A stretch of DNA of 64,000 nucleotides from Papiliotrema nemorosa (Eukaryota > Basidiomycota > Tremellomycetes > Tremellales > Rhynchogastremaceae). Each line of letters starts with the position of its first letter. Position 1 is the first letter of the stretch. Under the pieces are notes generated by a model, which saw only the letters and a list, made by a program, of their open reading frames with translations, ran no database searches and was not told where the DNA came from. A program made the position numbers and the translations under genes. Where the stretch lies: NCBI GenBank assembly GCA_032158125.1, contig JASKOT010000001.1, positions 1-64,000 on the forward strand, read 5' to 3'. Shown piece after piece: positions 11,609-23,526 of this stretch.

Positions 11609-12525
11609 TTACCATTCCTTGGCCAATTTGAAACCTGCAATTAGTCACAGTCTCTGGCAGACAGAACTCACTCCACTCAAAGTCGAGCCAGACTTGCGCG
11701 TCGTCGTCGATAACTCGAGAACGCACCGAATATGCGCCAGATCGCGCGAGCATGCCCGAGGGGGACTCCTCTGATGCAAACTGGCATTAGTGCTGTAGTC
11801 CAGTGTTCGACTTGCAATCTTCTCGTATGTGTCCGCTTGAGGGCCATACGATCCGAGCATTGCGTCCGTCTTGTCCACTGAACAATCAGCTCGATCAGCT
11901 TGATTCCTCGCCGGTTCACCTTTGATGCCCGCTCGCTTGACCAGCTGTATGTATCGCAGACCCGAGACGATTTGATTTTCCACCCTTGACAACATCAGCT
12001 TCGCGCCGACCTTTGACCCACGTGAAGGTGATTCCAACAGAGTATTCCACGCCTTCCTTGATTGTTACTATAGTCAGTCTGGTCCATGGATAGTCCTCCT
12101 CACCAGGATCTTTCTTCAACTTTTCCAATTCGGCGGGAGACTGGGACAAGTTGATGACGATGGGTTTGGTCAACGTGGGTGAGGAGAGGAACAGAGTCTT
12201 TGGGATGACCTGTCGTCAATTGTCCTCTGTCCCTCGTACTTGCCTTTCCCGCGCCGGTGGTAGCTGCTGAGATACCCAGCGACTGCTTCCATCGTTGCAG
12301 CGACTCGTCTTCCTGTGTTTTAGCTCAGCAGCCCGGTGATACGGACCTGATCAAGGGCAGCGAGCTCGGCTACCGTCTTGCTCTCGCCGACCTGAGCATG
12401 AGTCTTCCATCTTATATGCACATACCTTGTACCCCTGCGTCTGAGTCGGAGCGAGATCATCCTCGGTGGGCTGGTGGTCAGAGCTGGTGTACAAGCATGC
12501 TGCCCACCTGCTGCGCGTGTGACAT
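11609..12525 (-). CDS. RDI1: Rho GDP-dissociation inhibitor (RhoGDI)
   Basis: Cytosolic chaperone that extracts prenylated Rho/Cdc42 from membranes. Rebuilt from at least seven small exons: MSHAQQ, PTEDDLAPTQTQGYK, VGESKTVAELAALDQ, EDESLQRWKQSLGI, then LTKPIVINLSQSPAELEKLKK, IKEGVEYSVGITF, IVSGLRYIQLVKRAGI, VDKTDAMLGSYGPQ, and SGMLARSGAYSVRSRVIDDD ending FEWSFKLAKEW before TAA at 11609-11611. This is the full RhoGDI order: flexible arm, then immunoglobulin-like fold. The many introns hide the gene from simple ORF reading. Its stop codon lies 4 nt from the ATG26 stop, and its start 63 nt from the UBR1 stop on the same strand. Confidence 0.93.
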
Positions 12526-12588
12526 GATGGTTAAACGTCAAGAGGCGCGTTTCACATTCATTTCGTTTCACAAGTTACAAAGGAAAAG

Positions 12589-15500
12589 CTACAAACTCGT
12601 CCATCCGCCACCGTCGCTGGTCAGTTCCAGCTTTCTCGCCGTAAGGTGCGGTACTCCGTGTTGCAACCAGGCCCTTCTCAGTTCCTCCCATCGACCCTGG
12701 TGCAAATATTGTCGATGCCCTCGTCTAAGTGTCAGCTCTCTCCTCGCAGTCCACCCACCTCATGGAAAGGTCCAAATCTCCGTGGCTGTCAAGATACGGC
12801 ATATGGCCAAAGCTGCCCGACCCGGCATACAAATACAGTAATACCCATCGTTTAATATCCACAAACAATCCTACACCTGCTCCACATCTCACGTCAGCTT
12901 CGTTCAGGTGGTCACTCACTCTCTCATGTGTAGGTTGCATTCTCCCTGTTCCCCCTCCGAGCAGCAATCCCCGCCTAGACAGACAAAGTTTCCGCAATTC
13001 AGACACATTGCCGGAAAGGTGGGTCTTGTCTGACACTTGGAACACTTGACGTTTGCGTATTTGAGCACAACATCTTCGAACAACGTTGGCATCGGAGCCA
13101 GTTCGTACACTCCGGGGTACTCGAGATGCGGGACCATTCGTCCACCCATGGTCCACTGTGCCAACCATCTCGCGACGATGGGCGTCTCTGTCGAGGCTGG
13201 ATTGGAGAGTGTCAGGACTGGATGAGGTAGCGCCAACAGCCCCAACAACCGCGTGTACTCGCAGCCGCCTGTCGCCGTAGGATTTGCGTAACTTCCAGTC
13301 GAGGCGTAGTACACGATTGCAGCACGTCGAAGAAACGGCAGCGTGTGCGAGTACAACAGTTTGGCGAGCACATCATCTCCGACCAGCGCTAAGTTCCCAT
13401 TGACGTCTCCAAAAGGTCCAGCATTCCGCAAGAGTTGCGCCATGCACCCGCGAAAGTTTTTGAAAACGCCCAATGCTTCCTCGTCGTCCACCTGAAGGTC
13501 CTTTGACATTGAGCGTCGAATCGAAATGGACAATCCGAGCATGACCCGAGTGAGTTCGGCAAAGTAGGCCATTAGCATTACCGGATGGAGCAGATCGGGC
13601 GCTAGGGCAGCGGCTTCAATGACCAAACCCAGAGGATCACGCATGAGCAGGGGAACAGGCAGACTTGATGCTCGATACCAATCGGGAAGGAATCTAGCAA
13701 ACAATCCGACTCGCAGCGCTGTGCGATCAAACGCCGACCCAAAGTAAATGTCCAGTTCGAGTTGCAACACAACGATCAGGCGTTTGATGAGTGTCATTTG
13801 AATCTCGGGAACTTGCTCAGCCACGGTGCCGTGTCGACCGATACCTCGTTGTGTGATCTCAGCCACCGAGACTGTATAGCCCACGACATGCTCGGGCATG
13901 TACATGGTTGCTTTGGATCCCCGTGTGGTCGCCGATTGTTCCGAAAGGGGTCGCAGCAAGTTTTGCATTCGTTCAATCATCCTCGACACTGGTTTAATCT
14001 GCTTCTGTTTCCGATAGGCCGGGTCGAGCGTCGCCTGGGTAAAGGAGATATCGACAAACCACGGTAGTAATTCTCCAGTTTCGAGGTGGTGATCCCAAAT
14101 TCGCGCCGAGTCGTTGACGTGCATCAATCCCTCCTCTGACACTCGTCGAATGCTTTGTGCCAGAGTCGGCAACTTGTCCGCTTCTGATGCAGCTGTTCCC
14201 GGCACACAGGGTATCAAAAAGTTGCCGAGCGATTTGCACAACGGACACAAGTACTCCATTCTCATGGCATTCTCCGGGTGATGGCGCTGAACCTGTTGGG
14301 TGTGTCGCCAGCGGGTCGCATCAAAGTATGTACCGACGCAGTGGTCGTGCATGAGATGATTGCAGGCCGAGATGTAAACGCCAAAGCGGAGGTGGGTATT
14401 CGGATACGCCGCTGGAGAGCCATGAGACACAGATTGATCGAGATTGACCGGGGCTGCGAGGCACTCTGCAAACCATTCTCGATCGTGGACTGTTTCCCTG
14501 AGCATTCGACTGGGTTGCAACAGCGCCAACATGCCCCCTGGCGCCTTGCCAGAGACTTGCTCTTGGCAGACGATGCACGATCCATATCCCACCTCTTCTT
14601 CCTCTTCCAGTTCCTCGTCGTCATCCTCCTCCATCATTGCGGCAAAATCCGCCTGCTTGGCAGCGAATTCTTGCAAGAGCGCTTTTTGCCTCGCGGCTGC
14701 GGTGAGGCGCAGGTCGGGCTTGGCCTGCGGTGCCACTTTGGCCGCACGGTAGTCTTTGGTATACGCCAGCGGAAGGTGTTTGACAATCTCACCGAGAATA
14801 TGATCCACCCTTGGTCGAAATGTCGCAAAAGAATCGGTCGTTTGCATGAGCCACAAATTTTGGAAGATGCTCATAGAGTCACTCTGCTCGACAATGTGGA
14901 CAGAATTGTCCGCAAAGTTTTGCGGGTCTACTTGCAGAGCGATGAGGCAGAGATGCAAAACCAGATCGAGAAGATTTTCGAGCTGAGGCACTTCGGTCTT
15001 GCCCGTGCGTAGACCAGGCCATGTCTCGGGGTCGGTAATGGTCATGCAGTGTGCCATTGTCCAGTAAATAATGTCAGTCACCACGTGACTGCGCAGGAAA
15101 TCGGTGATGTTGCCAAAGGGTGCTCGAGGTGTCTCTATTCGCGGCAACATATTCGCACGCTTGGTGGCGGCTCGAGCATCGTTTCGAGTGTAATATCGCC
15201 AGTACGGGTCCACCTCGCTGTACAGCTCCTCCTTGAGCGTATACGAACCGACTGCCGTATCGGTAGGCGGTTTGAAGACTGCCACCTCGTCGAGAATAGG
15301 GAGAAGACTTTGCTCGGTGCATCTCTCGGGTAGCTTTTTCACCAGTTCCGCATAGGTCAACTTTCCCAACGCCAAATGATGTATCATGTGCCGACGGGTG
15401 ATGCGCTCCTGACTCCAGCCGTTGATTGTCGAGGTCTCCGTCACGAGTTGTATCACCAGCGTGATGAAATCTTCCAGCAAGCCGACCAACTGTCTCGGCT

Positions 15501-18151
15501 CGCAATCCTCTTCGACCCAGGTGTTCCCTTCTAGAACGCTGGAAGTAAAGAATCCGTTCAAAGACCAACGATCAATCACGGCTACCATGAACTTGAGGGG
15601 ATCTATGGTGCACAATCCCAGTTGAAGCAAGAAGAAATCCTGATCTATAGTCGACTCGCGCATGTTAATGTCCCGATAATGGTGCGATTGGCCTCGCATG
15701 GCGACGCCATTCTTCTTCCACATGTCGACCCGTATCTGCGACAGTACGACGTGTGCTGCCAAAGTCAGTCCAGCAAGCTCCGGCGACTCACTTTGCAAGG
15801 GCCACTCGATGACCATCAACTTGAGTCGATCATCCATACCCATTGACTCAAAAACCGCCGTCAGATCCTGATATCTCTCTTGACCCCAAGGTATGCTCGG
15901 AAGATGTTTGGAAACCTCTGCGAACAGATAGTGCAAATAGTGGTGAAACGAAAATGCCTCGATCAGGGGCATGTACATGTGCAACACCGAAAACGCCTTG
16001 CCTCGGGTGAGCACGTTGGCCACCAGATACTCGTCCGGCCGGCTCCATCGATCGGGATCAAGAGTGGTCGAATTCATTGTCATGTCGGACAGAATACGAT
16101 GGGCCAGGTCCGCCAGTGTGGAGAGCAACAATGGCGGTGGAGCGTGTTTGAACCCTTCCCCAAGCTCGCGGCACATTTTAGCGAGCTCTCCTAGAATCTG
16201 AAACGATCGCGGCCAATCGACTTCATACTCGACATGCTCCTCCATCTCACGCTTTTGCGGTTGCAATCCAACAAAGAGATTGAAAAAGGTCCAGACACGT
16301 TCCAACATTCTTGGCCGACGAAGCAGTAGCCTGTGCATTTCCTCGTGACGAAAGAGTGCCTTGATGTGTCCAAACAAAGTCATGCCCTTTTTGCTGCGAA
16401 AGATCGACTTGTCAGTGTCGAGCCGATCCACCACAAGAGGGGGAATGATCAAACGCTTGTCAGCAATCTGGTCCGTATACCAGGCCGTGGCGATGTCGAG
16501 TAGGGTGTCGAGCAGTCCCATCTCCAGCGTAGCATGAGCGGTCGCCAGACCGCCCCCAAAGATATTGTAGGTGATACTAAAGGCGAGGTTGGTGTCCAGC
16601 TCCCGGTCGTGGAACAGATAGTGCTCGAATATGCGCACAATGTTAAACGCAAACCGGGACACGAGCATTTGTTGCGATTCCCATTCAAGTGTCGCGAGAT
16701 TGGAATACACCTGGCGCAACTCCCACTTGGGTTTTTTCCACAGTCTAGTGTCCAGCTGGAACAGCCAATCGATCCGCCTTGAATCGTGGTTGGCGGATAG
16801 TCCGCGTATATCCGGTGTCAATGGCGTGCCGAGACCTATGGGCCGGGTTATGCGAGGCGTGACCATGGCATGCAGCAACAACCGGCGAAAAAGCTCTGGA
16901 TCACCGCCAATCGTCGACTGGCACATGTCCTCGAGCCAGCACACAATCACCGCCACGATCTCTTCCCTAAACACGTCGGTGGCTAGTCGCAATGCGACTC
17001 CTACGTCGATCTGCTGGAACATGGATGCCGCGTGAAAGGACACGACCGGGTTGGGACAGGTGATGATGACTTTGCGGCCCTTCCATCAGCCTTTCTAGCG
17101 GGGCGCGGCACGCACGTAATAGTCAACTTCGCGGGCCAATGGCTCGGCGTGCTCCATTTCTACACCCAACGCATCCCTCAGCTGTCTGGAGATCTCTTTC
17201 AGAGTATGTTTTTCATCTGCATACACTGCCACGCTCCATGGTCCCATGGATCGCTGCTCCTTTGTCTCGGCGGTACCGCCAAAACCCGCCAGTAATTCTT
17301 CGAGATTTGATGGTAGAGTCGTCAATTCCGATGGCAGGGGCGCATGCTCCAGCGTGCCGATGACGAACTCGAGACAGATGATGATGGTATCGTAGATTGC
17401 TGCGATGAGCTCTCGAGGGACCTCTTTCGTGTTGACTGGCGTTCCGTGTGGTGGGTGGTAATGACATCCAAGATTATTCCTCCAGGCTGTAGGATCCCCA
17501 CAGTCACAAGCCGTCGCAAAGGAAAAGGATTGACCAAACAGCACCTCGTGACCTGTATGGTCCGATGCCTGGAAGCACTCGACACACATGACACTCATGG
17601 CGTCTATTGCGCAAGTTCTGACCGTTCAGCAAGAGGCATCCGTCCAAGACTCACTTGCACGTATACGTCCTATCCATTCGTTGCATGACCTTTCCACATG
17701 TCTTGCCCGGCCGTTTCGTCTTGCCGTTGATCCTCTTCTGATATTCACTGAGTGACCACGGCTTTTCGTTGAGTAGCTCGTCGCTGTAAATCCAGTCGTG
17801 GATATTCTTGCTCGACGGCATCTTGACACCATCGGGATGCCGATCCAGGTCGAACAGCGCAATCCATTCTGGCTTGTACCATATGGAGAAGAACAACTGT
17901 CTGAGAAAGGTAGCATGTGCAGTGTTGTTGAACCATCCATGACGAGAATGGGGAGAATAGACTAGTAGGTCGTGGAGTTTGCGCAGAGGATGTTGTTGGT
18001 CCGGCGAGACGGGAAGGCGTGTATAAGTCGGCAGCGAATTATGCAGATGGAGAGGATGATCTGGCGACACTGCGCGACTGTCCATGGGTATAGGAGAGGT
18101 CGGATCAGCTCTGCGCGCCCATCTACCTCTGAAGGCACTGTCAATGTTCAT
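12589..18151 (-). CDS. UBR1: E3 ubiquitin ligase of the Arg/N-degron pathway (UBR1, N-recognin)
   Basis: Large E3 (about 1800 aa) that recognises destabilising N-termini. Exon 1 (18151 to about 17660) ends in MDRTYTCK and splices to TCAIDAMSVMCVECF, forming the UBR box zinc finger (then HTGHEV, ACDCGDPTAWRN, LGCHYH). A long exon of about 1380 codons holds the helical body, an acidic stretch, and a RING-type finger (GSCIVCQEQVSG, CNHLMHDHCVGTYF, EYLCPLCKSLGN). The C-terminal UAIN region (CSKCQTRPTFPAMCLNCG, CLGGDCC) continues through two small exons to GHRQYLHQGRWEELRR, HGVPHLTARKLE and DGGWTSL before TAG at 12589-12591. The start at 18151 is the first suitable ATG and faces TRS33 at only 63 nt. 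Confidence 0.93.
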
Positions 18152-18214
18152 GGCCGGGGGGGGACAAGAGGATGAATGAGCAAAACGAGACGCGGTGGGT
18201 TTGACCATTCAACC

Positions 18215-18939
18215 ATGTCCTCGTCATCTTCTCACATGATTGTCCCCACCGTTCCTCAACCTATCCACTCTCTGGCCAACCCTGCCCCCCACTTGATCGA
18301 CTCTCAGCTCCCCAACTACCTCATACCTGCCAGTTTTGACCTCTTGCACGCCTCGACTAGGCATGTCGTCGAGCGAAAACGCCGCGAGGAAGAGTTCCTC
18401 CGCGATGAGATGTCGCTCAAAGGGAAGGCCAAGGCTGACGATGTCGAAGAAGAGACGGCAAAGCGGCTGGAGAGGATAGGCATCATGGTGGGAGGTCATG
18501 TTGCGGAAAAGTGAGCCAGTCATCTCGAAGGCGCTGAAGGCCAGATTGACCCTTGCCCGACCGCCCTTGGCCAGTCACCTCGATATTATCAAGTTTATAT
18601 GCAAGGATCTCTTCTTGTTCGTCTACTCGAAACAGGTTGACAACCTGCGAACCAACCATCGAGGGGTCTTTGTGCTCCAGTCGCACGTCTTTCCGCCGCT
18701 GGTGGCCCTCTCTTCTCGGGGTCCGGCAGATCTGGACGCAGCCAAAAGGGTGAATCTTACAATGGAGATGGGGCTAACTTGCAAGCACCTCGTCTTTCCC
18801 CAGGCATTGATACAAGGAGCCCTGGCACGGCTAGGCATGAACGCCACGGTGGTACTCGAATCGACTGGTCTACCTCAATGCAAGTGGCCTAGTCTGCATT
18901 TGGCTCATCTCAGGTACATTTCAGATACGTGCCATCTAA
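18215..18939 (+). CDS. TRS33: TRAPP complex subunit Trs33 (TRAPPC6)
   Basis: Core subunit of the TRAPP tethering/GEF complexes acting on Rab1/Ypt1 at the Golgi. Exon 1 starts MSSSSSHMIV with LIDSQLPNYLIPASFDLL. Spliced exons give LTLARPPLASHLDIIKFICK, LFLFVYSKQVDNLRTNHRG, VFVLQSHVFPPL, FPQALIQGALARLGM and TVVLESTGLPQ. The last exon is reached by an intron at 18880-18913 that starts GCAAGT and ends CTCAG (GC-AG, 34 nt). It yields CTFQIRAI and TAA at 18937-18939, the expected Trs33 ending; reading through instead gives a longer tail with no family likeness. The TAA overlaps the CAB2 stop codon of the other strand by two bases. Confidence 0.9.
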
Positions 18940-20054
18940 GCTATCCACTTTTCGTGTCGTTGTACAAGTTCCTGTACAATGACCTGCTCTATCTCTGCCT
19001 CGCCATGCAATCTGATCCAATGCTCTGCAAAATCTCCGGACCTCGTCCGTTCGACGAATACCACCTCTCGCTTCCGCTTGTGAAGGTCATTCCCGATCAC
19101 CAGTTGATGTCCGTAGCGAGCTAGAGCCGCGCGAGATTTGGGTATCAGCAGAGTCTCGTCCGTCTCGAGCTGCGGTCAGTGCCAGCCAGATTATAGACCG
19201 ACCTTGAAGCTAACAATGTACCCTTCTGGATTCCACTCTTGGACCAGGGGTTTCAGAACCTTGGGCACTTGATCCATCTCCAAAGACAGAGTCCCCTTGT
19301 TTGATTGAATTTTGTGCTCGGCCTGCAATGTGAGCCCGTCGTCTCAGGTCTGCAAACCAACCACTCGATCTTCCGGCAAGAAAAAGTCGGACACGGCAGC
19401 CGCCAGGTAGAACATGCCTTTACGACCCAGCGTCGACATGGGTTTTGTGATGGCTTTAAGGAGCCACAGATACTCGTTGACCGTCTGAAAGTCTACACAC
19501 AGCAGAGTTTCGCGGTCTTGAGCAGTGTGGTAGGCGTGTAGAATCGGCAGCAACTCTGCCGTATGCGCCCCATCGACGGTGATAACAGGGCCATTGGAAG
19601 ACTCGTTGATCTGCAAAAGGTCCAGAAACGGGTTCAAAGAGTGTGAATAATGCCTAGAAAATGGCCTCAGAGAGTGCAGACGGTGGAGAAAGATGACCGC
19701 ATAGCCTTCTTGCAGAAAGTATTCCGCCGATGTTGCTCCACGGGTGCCTTGTGGTCAGCGCAATTAGCGCTTTCTACTTGCCAGCTGAAAAATTGTCGAG
19801 GAAACGAACGCTGCGCTTGAGTATGGTCAAAGACATGGACACCTACGTATTGGCTTCAAGTGGCACCGTGGTACCGCCGCTCTGTCATCAGCACACCTTT
19901 GGCAGGGACCGTTTACAGTGACCAAGACGACACGTTTCGAATCTCTCCACTTGTCCACGAAGTTTTCCACCAAGAGTGTCTTTTCTTGCAGCCCAGCTGG
20001 GGGATGCTGGGTGGAAAAATAGGACTCTGAGCTAAAATGGCGGGAAGTAGACAT
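18936..20054 (-). CDS. CAB2: Phosphopantothenate-cysteine ligase (coenzyme A synthesis)
   Basis: Joins 4'-phosphopantothenate and cysteine, the second step of CoA synthesis. The start MSTSRHFSSESYF precedes KTLLVENFVDKWRDSKRVVLVT. Later exons contain the active-site half RKGMFYLAAAVSDFFLPED, HKIQSNKGTLSLEMDQVPK, VQEWNPEGYIVSFK and LETDETLLIPKSRAALARYG, then QLVIGNDLHKRKREVVFVE and IEQVIVQELVQRHEKWIA before TAG (complement of 18936-18938). About 330 aa, the eukaryotic PPCS size. Stop codons of CAB2 and TRS33 interlock by two bases. Confidence 0.9.
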
Positions 20055-20454
20055 GAGAGAGTGTAAGAGGTCGAATGACGGAATCAAAAGGGAATGAATC
20101 TCTGGGATCGACGACGACGACCTTGTCATGGGTGACATGAACGAGCCAAGTGGTAGCATCGACGCGCTTTTGACAATCTGATCTCATTGAACGACCCACT
20201 CGTGCTACCAGCCTGGGGATACAAGGTCGTCCCTTTGAGCATCTGCAACGAATAGGGTTGCTCGCTGTATCCTCTATATTGTTGACCGCGCGGGTCGTCT
20301 TTTTCCCCTCCCCACCCAAACCCTCTTCCACAGATCATCGTTGCTTCTGGTGGGTCACTCTTCACCTCGCCCTTCAAGCATACTCGAGGCGATCTTTCTA
20401 ACCCACGCCAGTCGCTGGTCGCTCCGACTGAGCGATTGGTACGCTCAACTCACC
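20055..20454. other. Divergent intergenic region CAB2/ZIP transporter
   Basis: 400 nt without a recognisable gene between two divergent start codons. It presumably contains both promoters. I see no repeat or clear factor site. Confidence 0.45.
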
Positions 20455-21656
20455 ATGCCCATCTTGATCTTGCTTTTGCAATGCGTCTGCATGTTCATGG
20501 CATCGATCGTGGTCGGAGGCCTTCCTCTGATGTTCAAATCGGCCACATCGGGTGAGTGTTCTCGTCCAGGCGGAGCTGACGAAAGGGAAGACGCTGAAAT
20601 CCATATCTGTACTTGGCATGGGAATCTTAGTTGGAGCCGCCTTGACCATCATCATTCCAGAGTAGGTTTCCACCATCGTTTCCCACTCACCCTAGGGGTG
20701 TAGAAACGCTGTACAACTCGCTCCCCAAGGACAGTCAACATGGGACTAGCAGTGCAATCGGCATAAGCTTGCTCTCTGGTTTTGCCTTGATGCTTCTGTA
20801 GGTCTTGCCGTCCCGCGCCGCTCATGACAGGATCGAATCTCTCACGCCTCACCCCCCGCATGAGACCCCGTCGCCGGCATCTTCCCCTCCGCTCACTCCC
20901 CATACTCCATTGGACGAGTCGAGGAGCTCTGACGATCACGTACGCCCAATGCCCATCCACCTTGACTCTCGCACGCCCATCATGCCCAAACGCTGGCACG
21001 GTCGAGACCTGCATGAAGACGTAGAGTGCAAAAGTCACACGTCCCTGGCAGGACTGAACGCGACGCTAGGGTTGGTTATTCACGGAGCGGCAGATGGTAT
21101 TGCTCTGGGTGCCAGTAGTCGATCGGGTAAAGGGAGTCTTGGGTTCATCGTCTTTATGGCAGTCTTGGTTCACAAGGGTGAGTCTGTAATTTTACACGTG
21201 CTCACACTCAGGCCCTACAGCATTAGGTCTGACCACGACATTACTTGCGCTCGGTCTACATCCCCCAATGATACGGCGCAGGCTGGTCATATTTTCCGTT
21301 GCTGCGCCGATCGGCGCAATCTTGACTTACCTCGCCGTTGGGGCGATTGGGGCGAGCGGCCAACATGATGGAGAGGTGGACAGCCTTGGCTGGTGGACCG
21401 GTATTGCCTTGTTGTTCTCGGTAAGTCTCCCAAATATTCCACCGCTCATGACAAGGGCGGATCGTTTCTTTATGTGGCAACTGTCATACAACCGCTCTCG
21501 TCGCCAGACCCCCACGAACACTCGCATGCCGCACATGCTTCGACCGAGAGTCCACATGCTGCCGAAGAATTGGGGAAATACTCCCGAACAATTCTGTTGA
21601 TGCTAGGCATGGTGCTGCCTGTCGCGCTCAGTTCACTTGTCGGAGACGATCATTAA
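20455..21656 (+). CDS. ZIP-family zinc transporter, ZIP9/Atx2-like
   Basis: Multi-pass membrane protein, probably a Golgi or secretory-pathway metal transporter. The start MPILILLLQCVCMFMASIVV gives transmembrane segment I with the GGLPLMF motif. A spliced exon gives LKSISVLGMGILVGAALTIIIPE. After a variable Pro/His-rich loop comes the metal-site helix NATLGLVIHGAADGIALGAS (the H...D of ZIP helix IV), then FMAVLVHK (ZIP helix V), GWWTGIALLFS, FLYVATVIQPL and an end at LPVALSSLVGDDH before TAA at 21654-21656. The His-rich EHSHAAHAST loop may bind zinc. About 340 aa. Assignment to ZIP9 rests on SIVVGGLPL and the HGAADG helix. Confidence 0.88.
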
Positions 21657-21806
21657 AAGTATGTTTAGGCGAAGCGTATGAAAAACTGTGTGTGCATCGC
21701 CAAGCGACAGTGGGACGTCGGTGAGCGTCTACCGGGAGGACAGATCTCTCGGCCAGCGCACAATCTTCGTACCAGACTCAGAGAATCATCGTGCATAGTC
21801 GTCACC

Positions 21807-23195
21807 TTACTTTTTCTTGGGAAGCTGCTTCCTCGCATCGTCAAAGCGCCTCACGATCAGCTGACACTGTGTCACCGCACACAGCTGTTTCGACTTGTTC
21901 TTGAGCTGATCGTTGAAGAGGTTCAGTCCCGCAGCCCGTTCGACCACCTCGACTGACGTTAGCTTAGCAATGGAGTGATCTCACCAGGCGCAATGAAGCT
22001 TTTGATATCCGCCTCATCGGGGATCTCCTTGTTGGGCAGAATGAAGGCTCCCATTGCCAGCTCTTTCATCGTGGAAGACGAGGTGACGGATCCGTCCCTA
22101 GTATTGGGTGATTGTGGGAAGGAGAAGTCGGGTCTAGAAGCCAGAATGACTTTTGCAAAATGGGTTGGGACGGAGATGGAAGGCGGAGTGCCGATGACCT
22201 CGTACGACTGTTGTCAGAAGACTATGATTGAAAGCTCACCACTCTCCATTTGCCATCCGGCTGTCTTGTAGGCATGTAGAGGGGAACCCTGCGATCAGCT
22301 ACGTGTTTTACGTGTCGCCCACGTGAACACATAGACGTCTTCAAAATTAGTGGTCAGTCGTCGACAGAAATCCTCCAGGTATGCCCAGTCTAACGTCAGT
22401 CGTATCTCTTGAGATGCTCACAGTGCCTATTGAATCCATCTCCTACTTGCGGCGCGATATTGGACAGGAAAAACGTCTCGTCCATGGCTTGCTGCGAAAT
22501 CTTGGCATCTGCCGCTGGCACCCTGACAGTCAAGGTCGCCTCTACCTCGCACCCACATGTGTCCTCGATCGTAACCACTCTTGAAATCTGACTAATCAGC
22601 AATGGCCATATCGAGCTCCCGTATGCCTTGAGGGTGATCGTTCAGACTCACAGTCTGACAGTCTGGCTCTAAACTTTTCCGGAGTGCTAGCATCCTCCTG
22701 AAACACTGATTTGGATCGATCTCCCTTGACTCCAGCTGGAGGGGATGGATTCACGTCCCCGGCTCGAGCGATGTCCAGTGGTACAGGGTTGGCGTTGTGA
22801 GCTTGAGGAGGGGGAATCTTGGCGAGTGACGCAGCGGTGAGATGCTCGACCGTCTTGAGTTTAGCCTACAATTGTCGTTACCCGACCCACCCAGGCGGGA
22901 TGCCTTTTGGCTCGGTCGTAGCCCGCCGTGTATGCTATCCTCTGGATGATATCAGGAGTAGGGCCTGTCCTCAGCACTGTCAGTCTGACATTAACCAACC
23001 AGGGAAACCGCCTTGTAATGCGACAATGCCGGTGGGTGTGGGCAGACTAGACACGGTTCCTCGGTAGGCGCCCTCGGGCGGCGGAGGCGGCAGCACCACT
23101 GTCTCTTTGGCCTGCTTTCGAGGATACAGCACACCCGCCCCGACGCCGACAGCCAGCCCTGTTGCAAACAAGACCGAAGGACCGAGACCAGGCAT
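21807..23195 (-). CDS. NUC1: Mitochondrial endonuclease G (Nuc1)
   Basis: Mitochondrial DNA/RNA non-specific endonuclease of the beta-beta-alpha-metal family. The start MPGLGPSVLFATGLAVGV gives a hydrophobic N-terminal anchor, then Pro-rich YPRKQAKETVVLPPPPPEG and IVALQGGFPG. The catalytic motif crosses an intron: SGYDRGHM joins VPAADAKISQQAM, giving the DRGH active site with its histidine. FFLSNIAPQVGDGFNRH follows, which is the Asn/Mg-binding segment. The C-terminus reads FNDQLKNKSKQLCAV, QCQLIVRRFDDARKQ and PKKK before TAA at 21807-21809. Upstream in frame is a stop codon, which supports the chosen ATG. Confidence 0.9.
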
Positions 23196-23446
23196 GAGTA
23201 ACGATAATCCTGGTGATGGTTCACGTTTCAAAATTCACCAAAAACGCTCCGGGTCGCTTCGAGCCGCGGTATATCGAAACCAACCATGTGAGTGCCCCCC
23301 CTGCATGAGACATGGGCAAGAGGCTCAGGGCAGTACCCTTGAGGAGAGCCCTCGATGGGACGCATCTCCAGCGCGAAGCACGACGTGCACTACGGATGCA
23401 GAAGATCATTAGGTATGACTTTCGAACAACCAAAATAAAATCAAAA

Positions 23447-23526
23447 ACCCCGTGTGGTGTTCGAAACCACGACCTCTAGATTCCACGCCGTCGTAGTCTA
23501 GCGCTCTACCACTGAGCTAAAAGGGC
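23447..23526 (-). tRNA. Probable tRNA-Arg (ACG) with a 9 nt intron
   Basis: On the minus strand the D arm GCTC-AGTGGTA-GAGC, anticodon stem CTAGA/TCTAG and T arm GTGGT-TTCGAAC-ACCAC are complete. The anticodon loop is 16 nt. Removing 9 nt after position 37 leaves CTACGAA, giving anticodon ACG (Arg). The acceptor stem is imperfect: GCCCTTT against ACGGGGT has a G-T pair at the end, a T-G wobble and one T-C mismatch. An intron this short is unusual. The gene may be real, or a decayed copy. It ends in a T-rich stretch on its own strand, a possible Pol III terminator. Confidence 0.65.

Noticed and set aside
14278..15012. Open frame of 244 codons on the plus strand
   Set aside because: Fully inside the UBR1 RING region on the opposite strand, with no domain of its own.
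18880..19124. Read-through version of TRS33 ending at 19124
   Set aside because: The extra tail has no likeness to Trs33 and runs through the CAB2 coding region; the GC-AG splice gives the expected ending.
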